Shown: positions 25,880 through 35,220, numbered from the stretch's first letter. The stretch: DNA of 64,000 nucleotides from CAIVPM01 sp964477265 (GCA_964477265.1 CAYZDJ010000005.1:124001-188000), one strand, 5' to 3'. The notes: generated from the letters alone by a model not told the origin. Translations and numbers: made by a program.

Positions 25880-28444
25880 ATGGATAATAATTTTTCGGCA
25901 CAGGTAAAAGAGATAATTGCTTTTAGCAGAGAGGAAGCATTAAGACTGGGTAATGATTTTATTGGAACAGAACATTTGTTGCTTGGTTTGATACGTGATG
26001 GCGAAAATGTGGCTGTGAAAGTGTTACAAAGCCTTGATGTGGACTTATATGAATTACGCAAAGAGGTTGAGCTTGCCATTAAAGATAAAGCTGGTAAAAC
26101 CATTGCAAACATTAATAGTTTGCCACTAACGAAGCAGGCAGAAAAAGTGATTCGTATAACTGTTCTTGAAGCTAAGGCTTTAAAATCTCCATTGGTAGAA
26201 AGTGAACATATTGTACTTTCTATCTTAAAGAATAAAGAGAATTTAGCTACGCAAATATTGAATCAGTTTAATATTGATTATGATATTTTCAGAAATGAGT
26301 TGGGAATGGTTGGCACATCATCAAATCCAATAAACACACCACCTCCACCAAATCCAAAATCAGAATTTACCAATGATGATGATGATGATTTTGATGAAGA
26401 TAAATCATTTAAGTCTCAACAACCAGCAAGTGGTAAACAAGGAGCAAATACGAAAAGCAAAACCCCTGTTTTAGATAATTTTGGAAGAGATATTACAAAA
26501 ATTGCTGAAGCTGGAAATCTTGACCCAATTGTGGGACGTGAAAATGAGATTGAAAGGGTAAGTCAGATTTTAAGCAGAAGGAAAAAGAATAACCCAATTT
26601 TAATTGGTGAGCCTGGTGTTGGTAAAACTGCAATTGTAGAAGGCCTGGCTTTAAGGATTATTCAAAGGAAAGTTAGTCGTGTTTTATTTGACAAACGTGT
26701 TATAAGCCTTGATTTAGCTGCATTGGTGGCTGGTACAAAATATCGTGGACAGTTTGAGGAAAGAATGAAAGCGATAATGAATGAGTTGGAAAAGAATAGA
26801 GATGTCATTTTATTTATAGATGAAATTCATACAATTGTTGGTGCAGGTGGTGCAAGTGGAAGTTTGGATGCAAGCAATATATTTAAACCTGCATTGGCAC
26901 GCGGAGAGCTACAATGCATTGGTGCTTCAACTTTAGATGAATACAGAATGTATATTGAAAAAGATGGTGCATTGGACAGGCGTTTCCAAAAGGTGTTAGT
27001 TGAACCACCAACTGTTGATGAAACAATTCAGATATTAACAAATATTAAATCTACTTACGAAACGTACCACAATGTAGCTTATGATGAAGCTGCCATTGAA
27101 GCTTGTGTAAAGTTGAGTGACAGGTATATGACTGACAGGTTATTGCCAGATAAAGCCATAGATGTATTGGATGAAGTGGGAGCGAGGGTGCATTTGAAAA
27201 ACATTAATGTGCCACAGGATATTGTTGAGCTTGAAAAGAAAATTGAGGAAGTGAAGGTTGAGAAAAATAAGGTTGTAAAATCTCAGAAATTTGAAGAGGC
27301 TGCAGCCTTGCGTGATAAAGAAAAAAACCTGGGCAATGAGCTTGAAAAAGCAAAAGCCATTTGGGAGGAAGATAGTAAGAATAAGCGTTTTCCTATTAAT
27401 GAAGAACATATTGCTGAGGTAGTAAGTATGATGACTGGAATACCTGTAAAACGTATGGTTCAGGCAGAAACTGAAAAGCTACGCAAAATGGGTGATGACA
27501 TGAAAGGAATGGTAATTGGACAGGATGAAGCTATTGCAAAAGTTACTAAAGCTATTCAGAGAAACAGGGTTGGACTGAAAGATCCTAAAAAGCCAATTGG
27601 TACTTTTATTTTCTTGGGGCCAACCGGTGTTGGTAAAACTGAACTTGCCAGAAGCCTTGCCAAATATATGTTTGACAGTGAAGATGCCTTGATAAGAATT
27701 GATATGAGCGAGTACATGGAAAAATTTACTGTTACCCGTTTAGTTGGTGCTCCTCCAGGTTATGTAGGTTACGAAGAAGGTGGACAGTTGACTGAAAAAG
27801 TAAGAAGGAAACCATATAGCGTAATTCTTTTAGATGAAATAGAAAAAGCACATCCTGATATTTATAACATATTACTGCAAGTGCTTGATGATGGACAACT
27901 GACTGATGGTTTAGGTAGAAAAATAAACTTCAAGAACACGATGATTATAATGACGTCAAACATTGGTGTTCGTCAGTTAAAAGAGTTTGGAGATGGCGTT
28001 GGTTTTGCTACTGCTGCTCGTATGCAAAATCAGGATGAAAACAATAAAGCTGTTATTGAAAAAGCATTGAAGAAAACCTTTAGTCCAGAGTTTTTGAACA
28101 GGATTGATGATGTAATTATTTTCAATTCATTGACAAAAGAAAATATCAACAATATTATTGATATTTTAATGGCAAGTGTGTTGAAACGTTTGAATACATT
28201 AGGTTTTAGCTTAGAGATAACAGATGAGGCGAAAGACTTTATTGCTGATAAAGGTTACGATGTGCAGTTTGGTGCAAGACCATTGCACAGGGCTATTCAA
28301 AAATATTTGGAAGATCCTTTAGCTGAAGAAATACTAAATATGAACGTTAAAAATGGAGATGTATTGGTAGCATCTTTAGATAAGGAAAACGCTAAGATCA
28401 CCTTTGAAATAAAGAGAGCTAAAGAAGAGGAAGTAAAAGCTTAA
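25880..28444 (+). CDS. clpC: ClpC-type AAA+ unfoldase of the Clp protease
   Basis: An 854-residue protein that unfolds substrates for ClpP. Domains: double Clp N-domain (about residues 1-140), an acidic linker (DDDDDFDEDK), AAA-1 with Walker A GEPGVGKT at 243-250, a UVR/middle coiled region (about 455-490, VEKNKVVKSQKFEEAAALRD), AAA-2 with Walker A GPTGVGKT at 580-587, and a C-terminal ClpB-D2-small domain. The VGF tripeptide (GDGVGFATAAR) is the likely ClpP-docking loop. The UVR region marks ClpC rather than ClpA or ClpB. It is followed by a perfect palindromic terminator shared with the ABC-F gene. Confidence 0.95.
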   Translation: MDNNFSAQVKEIIAFSREEALRLGNDFIGTEHLLLGLIRDGENVAVKVLQSLDVDLYELRKEVELAIKDKAGKTIANINSLPLTKQAEKVIRITVLEAKALKSPLVESEHIVLSILKNKENLATQILNQFNIDYDIFRNELGMVGTSSNPINTPPPPNPKSEFTNDDDDDFDEDKSFKSQQPASGKQGANTKSKTPVLDNFGRDITKIAEAGNLDPIVGRENEIERVSQILSRRKKNNPILIGEPGVGKTAIVEGLALRIIQRKVSRVLFDKRVISLDLAALVAGTKYRGQFEERMKAIMNELEKNRDVILFIDEIHTIVGAGGASGSLDASNIFKPALARGELQCIGASTLDEYRMYIEKDGALDRRFQKVLVEPPTVDETIQILTNIKSTYETYHNVAYDEAAIEACVKLSDRYMTDRLLPDKAIDVLDEVGARVHLKNINVPQDIVELEKKIEEVKVEKNKVVKSQKFEEAAALRDKEKNLGNELEKAKAIWEEDSKNKRFPINEEHIAEVVSMMTGIPVKRMVQAETEKLRKMGDDMKGMVIGQDEAIAKVTKAIQRNRVGLKDPKKPIGTFIFLGPTGVGKTELARSLAKYMFDSEDALIRIDMSEYMEKFTVTRLVGAPPGYVGYEEGGQLTEKVRRKPYSVILLDEIEKAHPDIYNILLQVLDDGQLTDGLGRKINFKNTMIIMTSNIGVRQLKEFGDGVGFATAARMQNQDENNKAVIEKALKKTFSPEFLNRIDDVIIFNSLTKENINNIIDILMASVLKRLNTLGFSLEITDEAKDFIADKGYDVQFGARPLHRAIQKYLEDPLAEEILNMNVKNGDVLVASLDKENAKITFEIKRAKEEEVKA

Positions 28445-28450
28445 TATATT

Positions 28451-28480
28451 AAAAAGCCACTGAATATTCAGTGGCTTTTT
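28451..28480. terminator. Perfect 30-base palindromic bidirectional terminator
   Basis: Two 15-base arms with A-run and T-run ends sit between the convergent ends of clpC (stop 28444) and the ABC-F gene (stop 28499), so both can use it. Confidence 0.9.
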
Positions 28481-28498
28481 AAGTTTATAATCTATCTC

Positions 28499-30124
28499 TT
28501 ATTTATACATTTCTTCTCTCAATTCTTTCACTCTTTTATCTTCCATATATTCATCAAAAGTCATTAACCTGTCTATAATTCCTTTTGGCGTCAATTCAAT
28601 AATTCTGTTGGCAACAGTTTGCATAAATGTGTGGTCATGAGAAGTAATTAATACAATACCAGGAAAGGTTTGGCAGCCTTCATTAAAGCTTTGGATGCTT
28701 TCCAAATCTAAGTGGTTAGTTGGTTGGTCAAGCACAACACAATTTGGATTTTGCAACATCATTCTGCTAACCATACAACGCACTTTTTCACCACCACTTA
28801 ATACATTTGTTTTCTTCGCAATATCATCTCCACTAAATAACATTTTACCCAAAAAGCCACGCAAGAAAGGTTCATCAGCATCTGTAACATGTGGTGGCAC
28901 ATATTGGCGAAGCCAGTCCATTAAACCTAACCCTTCTGTAAAAAATTCATTGTTTTCTTGTGGCAAATAAGCTTTGGTAATGGTAGTACCCCATTCAAAT
29001 TTTCCAGTGTCAGCAGTTTGCTTGTCATTAATGATTTCAAAAAAACTTGTTACTGCCAATGGGTCTTTACTTAAAAATGCAATTTTTTCTCCTTTGTTTA
29101 TGCTAAAGGAAACCTTGTCAAACAACTTTCTTCCATCAACGCTTTTGCTTAGGTTTTCTACATTTAAAATCTGGTTGCCAACTTCACGCAATGGTTGAAA
29201 GATAATGCCAGGATATTTTCTGTTGCTTGGTTCTATTTCTTCAATAGTTAATTTTTCCAAAGCTTTTTTACGCGAAGTTGCCTGCTTGCTTTTACTTGCA
29301 TTTGCCGAGAAACGAGCAATGAAATCTAGTAAAGCAGCACGCTTTTCTTCATTCTTTTTATTCTTGTCATTAATCTGGCGAGCCATTAATTGTGAGCTCT
29401 CGTACCAGAAAGTATAGTTACCAGTAAAGGTTTTAATTTTACTTCTGTCGACATCTGCTACGTGTGTACACACTGCATCTAAAAAGTGACGATCGTGACT
29501 TACTACTAAAACTATATTTTCATAATCAGCTAAAAAATTTTCTAACCAACCAATAGTTTCAATATCCAAACCATTCGTAGGCTCATCCAGTAAAAGTATA
29601 TCAGGATTGCCAAAAAGTGCTTGAGCCAATAATACACGCACTTTCATATTGCTTGGTATATCCTTCATTAAACTATGATGAAATTCTTCACCAACACCTA
29701 AATCTCCAAGCAAAGTAGCTGCGTCACTTTCTGCAGTATAGCCACCCATTTCGCCAAACTCACCTTCCAGCTCACTTGCTTTCATGTAGTCGTCTTCAGT
29801 AGCTTCAGGATCCATGTAAATAGCATCCTTTTGTAGCATTACTTCCATCATTTTTTTATGACCCATTAACACAGTTTGCAACACAGCCACTTCGTCAAAC
29901 TCAAACTGGTTCTGCTTTAAAAAGCTCATGCGTTCTCCTTTGCCAATTTCCACACTACCTTTATTGGGTTCAATTTCGCCACTTAATATTTTAAGAAAAG
30001 TTGACTTGCCAGCACCATTGGCACCAATAACACCATAGCAATTGCCTTTAATAAAATTAATATTTACTTCGTCGAATAAAACCCTTTTGCCATAAGCCAG
30101 GGTTACATTTCTTGCACTTAACAT
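28499..30124 (-). CDS. ABC-F family protein (YbiT-like) with a degenerate second ATP site
   Basis: A 541-residue soluble protein of two ABC domains, related to ribosome-associated translation factors. Domain 1 has Walker A GANGAGKST (34-42) and Walker B with catalytic Glu181 (LLLDEPTNGLD), but its signature is degenerate (KDIPSNMK at 154-161). Domain 2 has canonical signature LSGGE (442-446), but no Walker A where expected (FLSKDPLAVTS, about 350-360), and its catalytic Glu is Gln467 (LDQPTNHLD). In a head-to-tail dimer this leaves one composite site intact (domain 1 Walker plus domain 2 signature) and one dead. From memory, E. coli YbiT has a degenerate first signature too but a functional second Walker A. 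No transmembrane domain, so not an exporter. A linker between the domains (FSANASKSKQATSRKKA) is family-typical. Confidence 0.9.
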   Translation of the reverse strand: MLSARNVTLAYGKRVLFDEVNINFIKGNCYGVIGANGAGKSTFLKILSGEIEPNKGSVEIGKGERMSFLKQNQFEFDEVAVLQTVLMGHKKMMEVMLQKDAIYMDPEATEDDYMKASELEGEFGEMGGYTAESDAATLLGDLGVGEEFHHSLMKDIPSNMKVRVLLAQALFGNPDILLLDEPTNGLDIETIGWLENFLADYENIVLVVSHDRHFLDAVCTHVADVDRSKIKTFTGNYTFWYESSQLMARQINDKNKKNEEKRAALLDFIARFSANASKSKQATSRKKALEKLTIEEIEPSNRKYPGIIFQPLREVGNQILNVENLSKSVDGRKLFDKVSFSINKGEKIAFLSKDPLAVTSFFEIINDKQTADTGKFEWGTTITKAYLPQENNEFFTEGLGLMDWLRQYVPPHVTDADEPFLRGFLGKMLFSGDDIAKKTNVLSGGEKVRCMVSRMMLQNPNCVVLDQPTNHLDLESIQSFNEGCQTFPGIVLITSHDHTFMQTVANRIIELTPKGIIDRLMTFDEYMEDKRVKELREEMYK

Positions 30125-30173
30125 TCTTGTAAAAGATTTTAGATTTACTGCACAAGGCAGTTTTAAAAGTTTG

Positions 30174-30181
30174 CAAAAGTA
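30174..30181 (-). promoter_or_regulatory. Bacteroidota -7 box (TACTTTTG) for the ABC-F gene
   Basis: TACTTTTG on the minus strand fits TAnnTTTG and would give a leader of about 40 bases. It stands divergent to the trmH box at 30235-30242. Confidence 0.55.
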
Positions 30182-30234
30182 AGGGTTAAGGAAATTTTTG
30201 AATAAGAAAGATTAAGCAATAGAAACTCATTCCT

Positions 30235-30242
30235 ATACTTTT
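30235..30242 (+). promoter_or_regulatory. Bacteroidota -7 box (TACTTTTG) for trmH
   Basis: TACTTTTG on the plus strand, 17 bases before the trmH ATG; a leader of about 10 bases. The divergent ABC-F promoter box is 53 bases away. Confidence 0.6.
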
Positions 30243-30259
30243 GTTTTTTATTTTTATAG

Positions 30260-30865
30260 ATGACACCAGAACGAACAGAAAAATTATTGAAGGTTTTAAG
30301 CAAAAGGCAAAGCAACTTAACAGTTGTGATGGAAAATGTGCAAGACCCCCACAATATAAGTGCAGTAATGAGAACATGCGATGCTGTTGGTATTCAGGAT
30401 ATTTATATTTTAAATACAAAAATTCCGCGACACAAAAAATTTGGTGCAAAAAGTAGCAGCAGTGCTTTAAAATGGTTAACCATACACCAGTTTGACAACA
30501 ACGAAGAATGCTTTGCTGCATTGAGAAAGAATTATAAAACTATTTTAACAACACATTTAAGCAGCAATGCCATTGGCTTGCACGATATTAACTTTACTGA
30601 AAGCATTGCTTTGGTTTTTGGTAATGAGCATGAAGGAGTAACAGAAGAAGTAAGAGCATTGGCAGATGGCAATTTTATTATTCCACAAATGGGTATTATA
30701 CAAAGCCTTAATATTAGTGTGGCTTGTGCAGTTACTATTTATGAGGCATTAAGGCAAAAAACAAATGCTGGGCATTATAGCAATATTTCTTTGCCAAAAG
30801 ATAGAATGGAAAATTTGATGGCAGAATGGGGATTCGAGGAAGATGAATTAGGAGTTAGGAATTAG
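30260..30865 (+). CDS. trmH: TrmH/SpoU family RNA 2'-O-methyltransferase
   Basis: A 201-residue SPOUT methyltransferase. NVQDPHNISAVMRTCDAVGI, then FGNEHEGVTEEV and QSLNISVACAVTIYEALRQ are the three SpoU motifs. The short length and the MTPERTEKL start fit TrmH (tRNA guanosine-18 2'-O-methylation) rather than RlmB, a second SpoU protein encoded at 47.2-47.9 kb. It has its own promoter box and leads into dapB with 19 bases between. The last codons (DELGVRN) are written in an AATTAGGAATT repeat. Confidence 0.88.
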   Translation: MTPERTEKLLKVLSKRQSNLTVVMENVQDPHNISAVMRTCDAVGIQDIYILNTKIPRHKKFGAKSSSSALKWLTIHQFDNNEECFAALRKNYKTILTTHLSSNAIGLHDINFTESIALVFGNEHEGVTEEVRALADGNFIIPQMGIIQSLNISVACAVTIYEALRQKTNAGHYSNISLPKDRMENLMAEWGFEEDELGVRN

Positions 30866-30870
30866 GAATT
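30843..30870. repeat. AATTAGGAATT repeat at the trmH 3' end
   Basis: Tandem GAATTAGGA/GTTAGGAATTAGGAATT units overlap the last codons and the stop of trmH. The same family in the opposite orientation lies at 22131-22159. Confidence 0.5.
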
Positions 30871-30884
30871 TTAAAATAAAAGTT

Positions 30885-31601
30885 ATGAAAATAGCATTGA
30901 TAGGTTATGGTAAAATGGGTAAAGCTATTGAAGAAATTGCTTTACAAAAACAACACGAAATTGTTTTAAAGGTTGACGTGAGCAATACTGATGAATTTAC
31001 AAAAGAAAATATTGGTAAGGCTGATGTAGCTATTGAATTTACTAGCCCACACACAGCTTTTGAAAATGTAAAAAAGTGTTTAGAATATAATGTTCCTGTT
31101 GTTTGTGGCAGCACAGGCTGGTTAGAAAAATTGAATGAAATTGAAAGTATTTGCCACCAGCAAAATGGTAGCTTTTTATATGCAAGCAATTTTAGCATTG
31201 GCGTTAATTTGTTTTTTGAATTAAATACTTATTTAGCTAAACTGATGAACAAGTATGAGCAATACAACCCTGTAATTACAGAAGTGCATCATACACAAAA
31301 GAAAGATGCACCAAGTGGCACAGCCATTACACTTGCAGAACAAATACTTGCCAATAACGCTGCTAAAAAATCATGGATAAATCAATTGACAAATAACAAG
31401 CAAGAGCTTGAAATTATTAGTGAAAGAATAGACCCTGCACCAGGCACACATATTATAAAATATGCTTCTGCCATTGATGATATAGAAATTATACACACAG
31501 CACATAACAGAACAGGCTTTGCAAGTGGTGCAGTATTAGCAGCAGAATTTATTGCTGGCAAAAAAGGAATTTTTACGATGAAAGATGTATTGGGCTTATA
31601 G
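30885..31601 (+). CDS. dapB: 4-Hydroxy-tetrahydrodipicolinate reductase
   Basis: A 238-residue cytoplasmic enzyme of the lysine and diaminopimelate pathway; it reduces the dihydrodipicolinate precursor with NAD(P)H. The Rossmann motif GYGKMGKAIEE lies near the N-terminus, and EVHHTQKKDAPSGTA holds the catalytic His and Lys with the substrate-binding SGT. Length and start fit the family. It sits 19 bases after trmH and is probably cotranscribed; diaminopimelate feeds peptidoglycan, in keeping with the envelope genes nearby. Confidence 0.96.
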   Translation: MKIALIGYGKMGKAIEEIALQKQHEIVLKVDVSNTDEFTKENIGKADVAIEFTSPHTAFENVKKCLEYNVPVVCGSTGWLEKLNEIESICHQQNGSFLYASNFSIGVNLFFELNTYLAKLMNKYEQYNPVITEVHHTQKKDAPSGTAITLAEQILANNAAKKSWINQLTNNKQELEIISERIDPAPGTHIIKYASAIDDIEIIHTAHNRTGFASGAVLAAEFIAGKKGIFTMKDVLGL

Positions 31602-31651
31602 GTTATTGTCATGGTAATGTAATATTTTTCCATCATTGCAACTTGAAGTAA

Positions 31652-31693
31652 CATATACTATAAGTTTACTGAGTAAAAACCTTAGAGTATATG
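31652..31693 (+). promoter_or_regulatory. Hairpin that encloses the start codon of the next gene
   Basis: CATATACT (31652-31659) pairs perfectly with AGTATATG (31686-31693), which contains the ATG of the 31691 gene. Inside, TAAG pairs with CTTA and TTTACT with AGTAAA. The 42-base RNA would fold into one long stem that hides the start codon, a layout fitting translational control such as an RNA thermometer or a protein-binding site. As DNA it could also be an operator. Confidence 0.5.
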
Positions 31694-32602
31694 AAAGCCT
31701 TTAATATCTTAACTTGTTGTATTGCAGTAACAGCAATGGTTTCCTGTCGTTCAGAACGATATATTTATTCTTCCCCAATTCCCAACAGTCCCATTTTAGA
31801 GAATGAAAAAGATGCTTCAGTTGCTTTTCATTCGAGTGGGAGATTTGGGGTAAATGATAAATCGAAACGTTGGGGTGGCGATATACAATTGGCTTACGCT
31901 GCAACTAATTATTTGGGATTAATATACAGTTATTCTCACAGAAACGAAAGAGATATTTATGGTACAAATTATAATTATCCTTTCAATTCCTCTAATGTAA
32001 AATATGGCCATAATAACCACGAATTTGGTGTTGGCCTATTTCATACACCAAACAGAGACATGACTAACCATAAAGGTAGTAAGTTGCAATATTTAACTAA
32101 TGTGCCACAGTTCTCTATCTTCTCTATTTTTAATAATACCAAAGTAGGGTTTAGCTTGTATGGTGGTTTTGGATTTGGCAATACAAATTTTACTGATGAG
32201 GGATTAAGTAGCAAAGACAGTACTTACAGCAGATATTTTGATAGCAGATATACAAAATTTTACTTTCAACCAACCCTTAATTTTTTTAAAAGTGAAAATT
32301 TTTCGTTTTCAATAATTGGCAAGTTTTCTAAGTTAAATTTTAACAGGGTAAATAGCAACTACACTTTAAACGAAATGAATAGTTTGAATTTAGAAAATAT
32401 TCAGGATAAATCTGTTGGTGTTAGTGAGTTGTTTTACAACTTAACTTTTAAATTTAATGAGCCAGAATGGCTACAATTGCAATTGAATTATGGTAATGCT
32501 TGGAGCGATAATTCTTACTACAGAGTCAGGGAATCAGTAGGTTCAATAGGTGTTTATGTTAATCCATTTATACTTTTGAAAAAGAAAAAAAAGAAAAAAT
32601 AG
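31691..32602 (+). CDS. Putative outer-membrane beta-barrel lipoprotein, unknown
   Basis: A 303-residue protein with a lipoprotein-type signal (TAMVSCRS, Cys19). The remainder has alternating beta-strand patterns (VGFSLYGGFGFGNTNF, NFSFSIIGKFSKLNF) and an N-terminal SSGRFGVNDK-like start seen in small Bacteroidota barrel proteins. The protein ends in LLKKKKKKK, an odd run of lysines encoded by an A-rich tract prone to slippage. The start codon is buried in a hairpin. I do not recognise the family. Confidence 0.55.
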   Translation: MKAFNILTCCIAVTAMVSCRSERYIYSSPIPNSPILENEKDASVAFHSSGRFGVNDKSKRWGGDIQLAYAATNYLGLIYSYSHRNERDIYGTNYNYPFNSSNVKYGHNNHEFGVGLFHTPNRDMTNHKGSKLQYLTNVPQFSIFSIFNNTKVGFSLYGGFGFGNTNFTDEGLSSKDSTYSRYFDSRYTKFYFQPTLNFFKSENFSFSIIGKFSKLNFNRVNSNYTLNEMNSLNLENIQDKSVGVSELFYNLTFKFNEPEWLQLQLNYGNAWSDNSYYRVRESVGSIGVYVNPFILLKKKKKKK

Positions 32603-32705
32603 TATTTACTTTTATTTCTGTTACATGCCACTCAACACACTAATAAAATCGCTCATCATATAAGCAGCACATAATATTTTTATACATATATTTTTACTGT
32701 AAGTT

Positions 32706-32731
32706 GTTGCAACCATTTAGTGTTTTGCAAC
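32706..32731. promoter_or_regulatory. Inverted repeat upstream of the DUF5916 gene
   Basis: GTTGCAA (32706-32712) and TTGCAAC (32725-32731) with a 12-base spacer lie 22 bases before the start; a candidate operator. No clear -7 box was seen beside it. Confidence 0.35.
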
Positions 32732-32752
32732 TCTTGGCATAAGAAAAATATA

Positions 32753-35179
32753 ATGAACAAACTATTTACACTATTACTTTTTATTAGCACCATTGCCCAT
32801 GCTCAAACTAAATCAGTTGCTCTGGAATCAAAGGCTACACGCACATCTGGCAAGATAAAAATTGATGCAGACCTTAGTGATGCTGCATGGAAGAGTGCTA
32901 CAATGTTTACCAATTTTGTTGAATGGAGGCCAAGCTTTGGAAAAATTGAAAATGACAAGAATAAAACAGAAATTTATTTGTTGTATAACGATGATGCTTT
33001 TTACATAGCAGGTTATTGTCATGAATCGAGTGCAGATAGCATTTCAAAGGAATTGGTGGGCAGGGATGTTGTTGGTGTAAACGATTTTGTAGGAATTATT
33101 TTTGATACATACAATGATAAAATAAATGGCTTTGGCTATTATGTAACCCCACTTGGAGAACAGTTTGATGCAAAGTATAGCAGTACTGGCGAAGATGCAA
33201 GCTGGAACAGCGTGTATGAAACGCAATCTAAAATTGTAAAAGATGGATGGATTTTTGAAATGAAAATTCCATATGCTGCCATTCGTTTTATTGCAAAGCC
33301 CAATCAAACATGGGGTATAAATATTACAAGAAAAAGAAACAAAACAGGACAGCAGTATATGTGGAATCCTGTTGATCCTGCAATTGGTGGTAGTTTTCTT
33401 GCACAGTTTGGTGTACTTAAGGAAATCAACAATATCAAGCCTCCTGTGCGATTGTCATTTTCGCCATATATATCTTTTAACGCCAATCATTATCCTTACA
33501 ATAACCCTAATCAAAAAGATTTTACTACAAATGTTAATGGTGGAATGGATGTTAAATATGGCATTAATCAGGCATTTACTTTAGATATGACTTTGGTACC
33601 AGATTTTGGACAAGTGCAAAGTGATAACCAAGTGCAAAACCTTGGACCATTTGAAATAAAGTACAATGAGTACAGGAGCTTTTTTACAGAAGGAACAGAA
33701 TTATTTGGTAAAGGCAATTTATTTTACAGTAGAAGAATTGGTGGTTTTCCTATCAATTTTGGCGAATCCTATAATAATCTTGCAGCAACAGATTCCATTA
33801 TAAAAAATCCAATTGAAACAAAACTTATAAATGCAACCAAAGTAAGTGGACGAAATAAAAAAGGATTAGGCATTGGGGTGTTAAATGCTTTAACTGCTGC
33901 CCAGCATGCAATTGTTTTGGATAAAACAAAAGGTGAAACACGCGAGGTAGAGACAAGCCCATTAACAAATTACAACATTTTTGTTTTAGACCAAACCTTG
34001 AAAAATAATTCAAGCGTTTCTTTAATTAATACAAATGTTTTGCGTAGTGGCAACACTTACGATGCCAATGTTACTGCTGGTTTGTGGGATTTTTATGACA
34101 AAAAAAACACGTGGAATTTTAATGGTAAAATAGCAGTTAGTAATTTATTTGGCTACGAAAATTTAGGCAAAACAACAACTGGATTAAATTATGCAATAGG
34201 TTTTGGCAAGGTAGGAGGCAGGTTTAACTTTAATGTATGGCAAGAACTGTGTAATGATAAATACCAACAAAACGATTTAGGCTATTTTACAAATAATAAC
34301 TTTTTTGACAATGGTTTATGGATGGGCTATAAATGGCTGAAGCCAAAAGGTTGGTATAATCGTATTCAGGCAAATTTTAATTTTTGGTATTCAATGCGTG
34401 CCAAGCCATTTAGTTATCAAAACACAGGAATGAATATTAATGCCAATGCACAATTGAAAAGCCTGTGGCGTATAGGTTTTAACACTTGGTATAATCCTAA
34501 AAGTAACGACTATTACGAACCACGACAACAAGGTTATGTGTTTAAACGACCTGCTAACTGGGGTTTAGGTTTTTGGATTAACTCAAACGAATCTAAAAAA
34601 TATTATGCCGAGTTTGAATATTATGCAGCCAATCGTCCATCAATACAAGGTTTTGGTTTTGAAACGAGTTTATTTAACCAATATAGATTTAATAATAAAT
34701 TAACTATTTCTTTAAAAAATTTTGTTGATGTAACCAACAATGGTAAAGGCTTTGCAGGCAATGACAATGGTAATATTATTATTGGATTAAGGAATAGAAT
34801 TGTAGTTGAAAATACTTTTAATGTCAAGTATAATTTTACCAATAAAATGGGTTTAAGTTTTAGAGCAAGACATTATTGGAGCAATACTAAACACGATGGG
34901 TATGTTGCTTTGCAGCAAGATGGGAGTGAGGTAGATTATACAACTGTCAACAAAATTGGTCATTCAAACTTCAACTTTTTTAATATAGATATGACATACA
35001 CATGGCAGTTTGCACTAGGCAGCTTCATCAATATAAACTGGAAAGATGCTTCTATGTACAGTATGCAGGAGTTAGGTTATTTCAATAATTTACACAACAC
35101 TTTGTCTGCTGCACAAAACAATAATTTTAGTGTTAAAATAATTTACTTCTTGGACTACCTTAATTTGAAGAAAAGATAA
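32753..35179 (+). CDS. DUF5916 outer-membrane protein with N-terminal CBM9-like domain
   Basis: An 808-residue protein from the ATG at 32753, which gives a clean signal peptide (MNKLFTLLLFISTIAHAQ); the longer frame starting at 32720 lacks one. Residues ~30-220 form a carbohydrate-binding family 9-like domain (KIDADLSDAAWKSA, YIAGYCHES, VPAAIRF-like YAAIRFI). The rest is the DUF5916 barrel (KYNEYRSFFTEGTELFGKG, FYSRRIGG). Members lie in the outer membrane of Bacteroidota; function is not established, although the CBM9 fold suggests glycan binding. A strong terminator follows. Confidence 0.85.
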   Translation: MNKLFTLLLFISTIAHAQTKSVALESKATRTSGKIKIDADLSDAAWKSATMFTNFVEWRPSFGKIENDKNKTEIYLLYNDDAFYIAGYCHESSADSISKELVGRDVVGVNDFVGIIFDTYNDKINGFGYYVTPLGEQFDAKYSSTGEDASWNSVYETQSKIVKDGWIFEMKIPYAAIRFIAKPNQTWGINITRKRNKTGQQYMWNPVDPAIGGSFLAQFGVLKEINNIKPPVRLSFSPYISFNANHYPYNNPNQKDFTTNVNGGMDVKYGINQAFTLDMTLVPDFGQVQSDNQVQNLGPFEIKYNEYRSFFTEGTELFGKGNLFYSRRIGGFPINFGESYNNLAATDSIIKNPIETKLINATKVSGRNKKGLGIGVLNALTAAQHAIVLDKTKGETREVETSPLTNYNIFVLDQTLKNNSSVSLINTNVLRSGNTYDANVTAGLWDFYDKKNTWNFNGKIAVSNLFGYENLGKTTTGLNYAIGFGKVGGRFNFNVWQELCNDKYQQNDLGYFTNNNFFDNGLWMGYKWLKPKGWYNRIQANFNFWYSMRAKPFSYQNTGMNINANAQLKSLWRIGFNTWYNPKSNDYYEPRQQGYVFKRPANWGLGFWINSNESKKYYAEFEYYAANRPSIQGFGFETSLFNQYRFNNKLTISLKNFVDVTNNGKGFAGNDNGNIIIGLRNRIVVENTFNVKYNFTNKMGLSFRARHYWSNTKHDGYVALQQDGSEVDYTTVNKIGHSNFNFFNIDMTYTWQFALGSFININWKDASMYSMQELGYFNNLHNTLSAAQNNNFSVKIIYFLDYLNLKKR

Positions 35180-35192
35180 ATATACTGGTAAA

Positions 35193-35220
35193 AAAAGAGG
35201 CTGCATTTGCAGCCTCTTTT
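35193..35220. terminator. Intrinsic, probably bidirectional terminator
   Basis: 13-base arms (35193-35205 and 35208-35220) with a two-base loop and A/T ends lie between the convergent DUF5916 and PepSY-like genes. Confidence 0.88.

Noticed and set aside
31701..31904. Minus-strand frame across the hairpin region at 31.7 kb
   Set aside because: Antisense to the lipoprotein gene, no start support.
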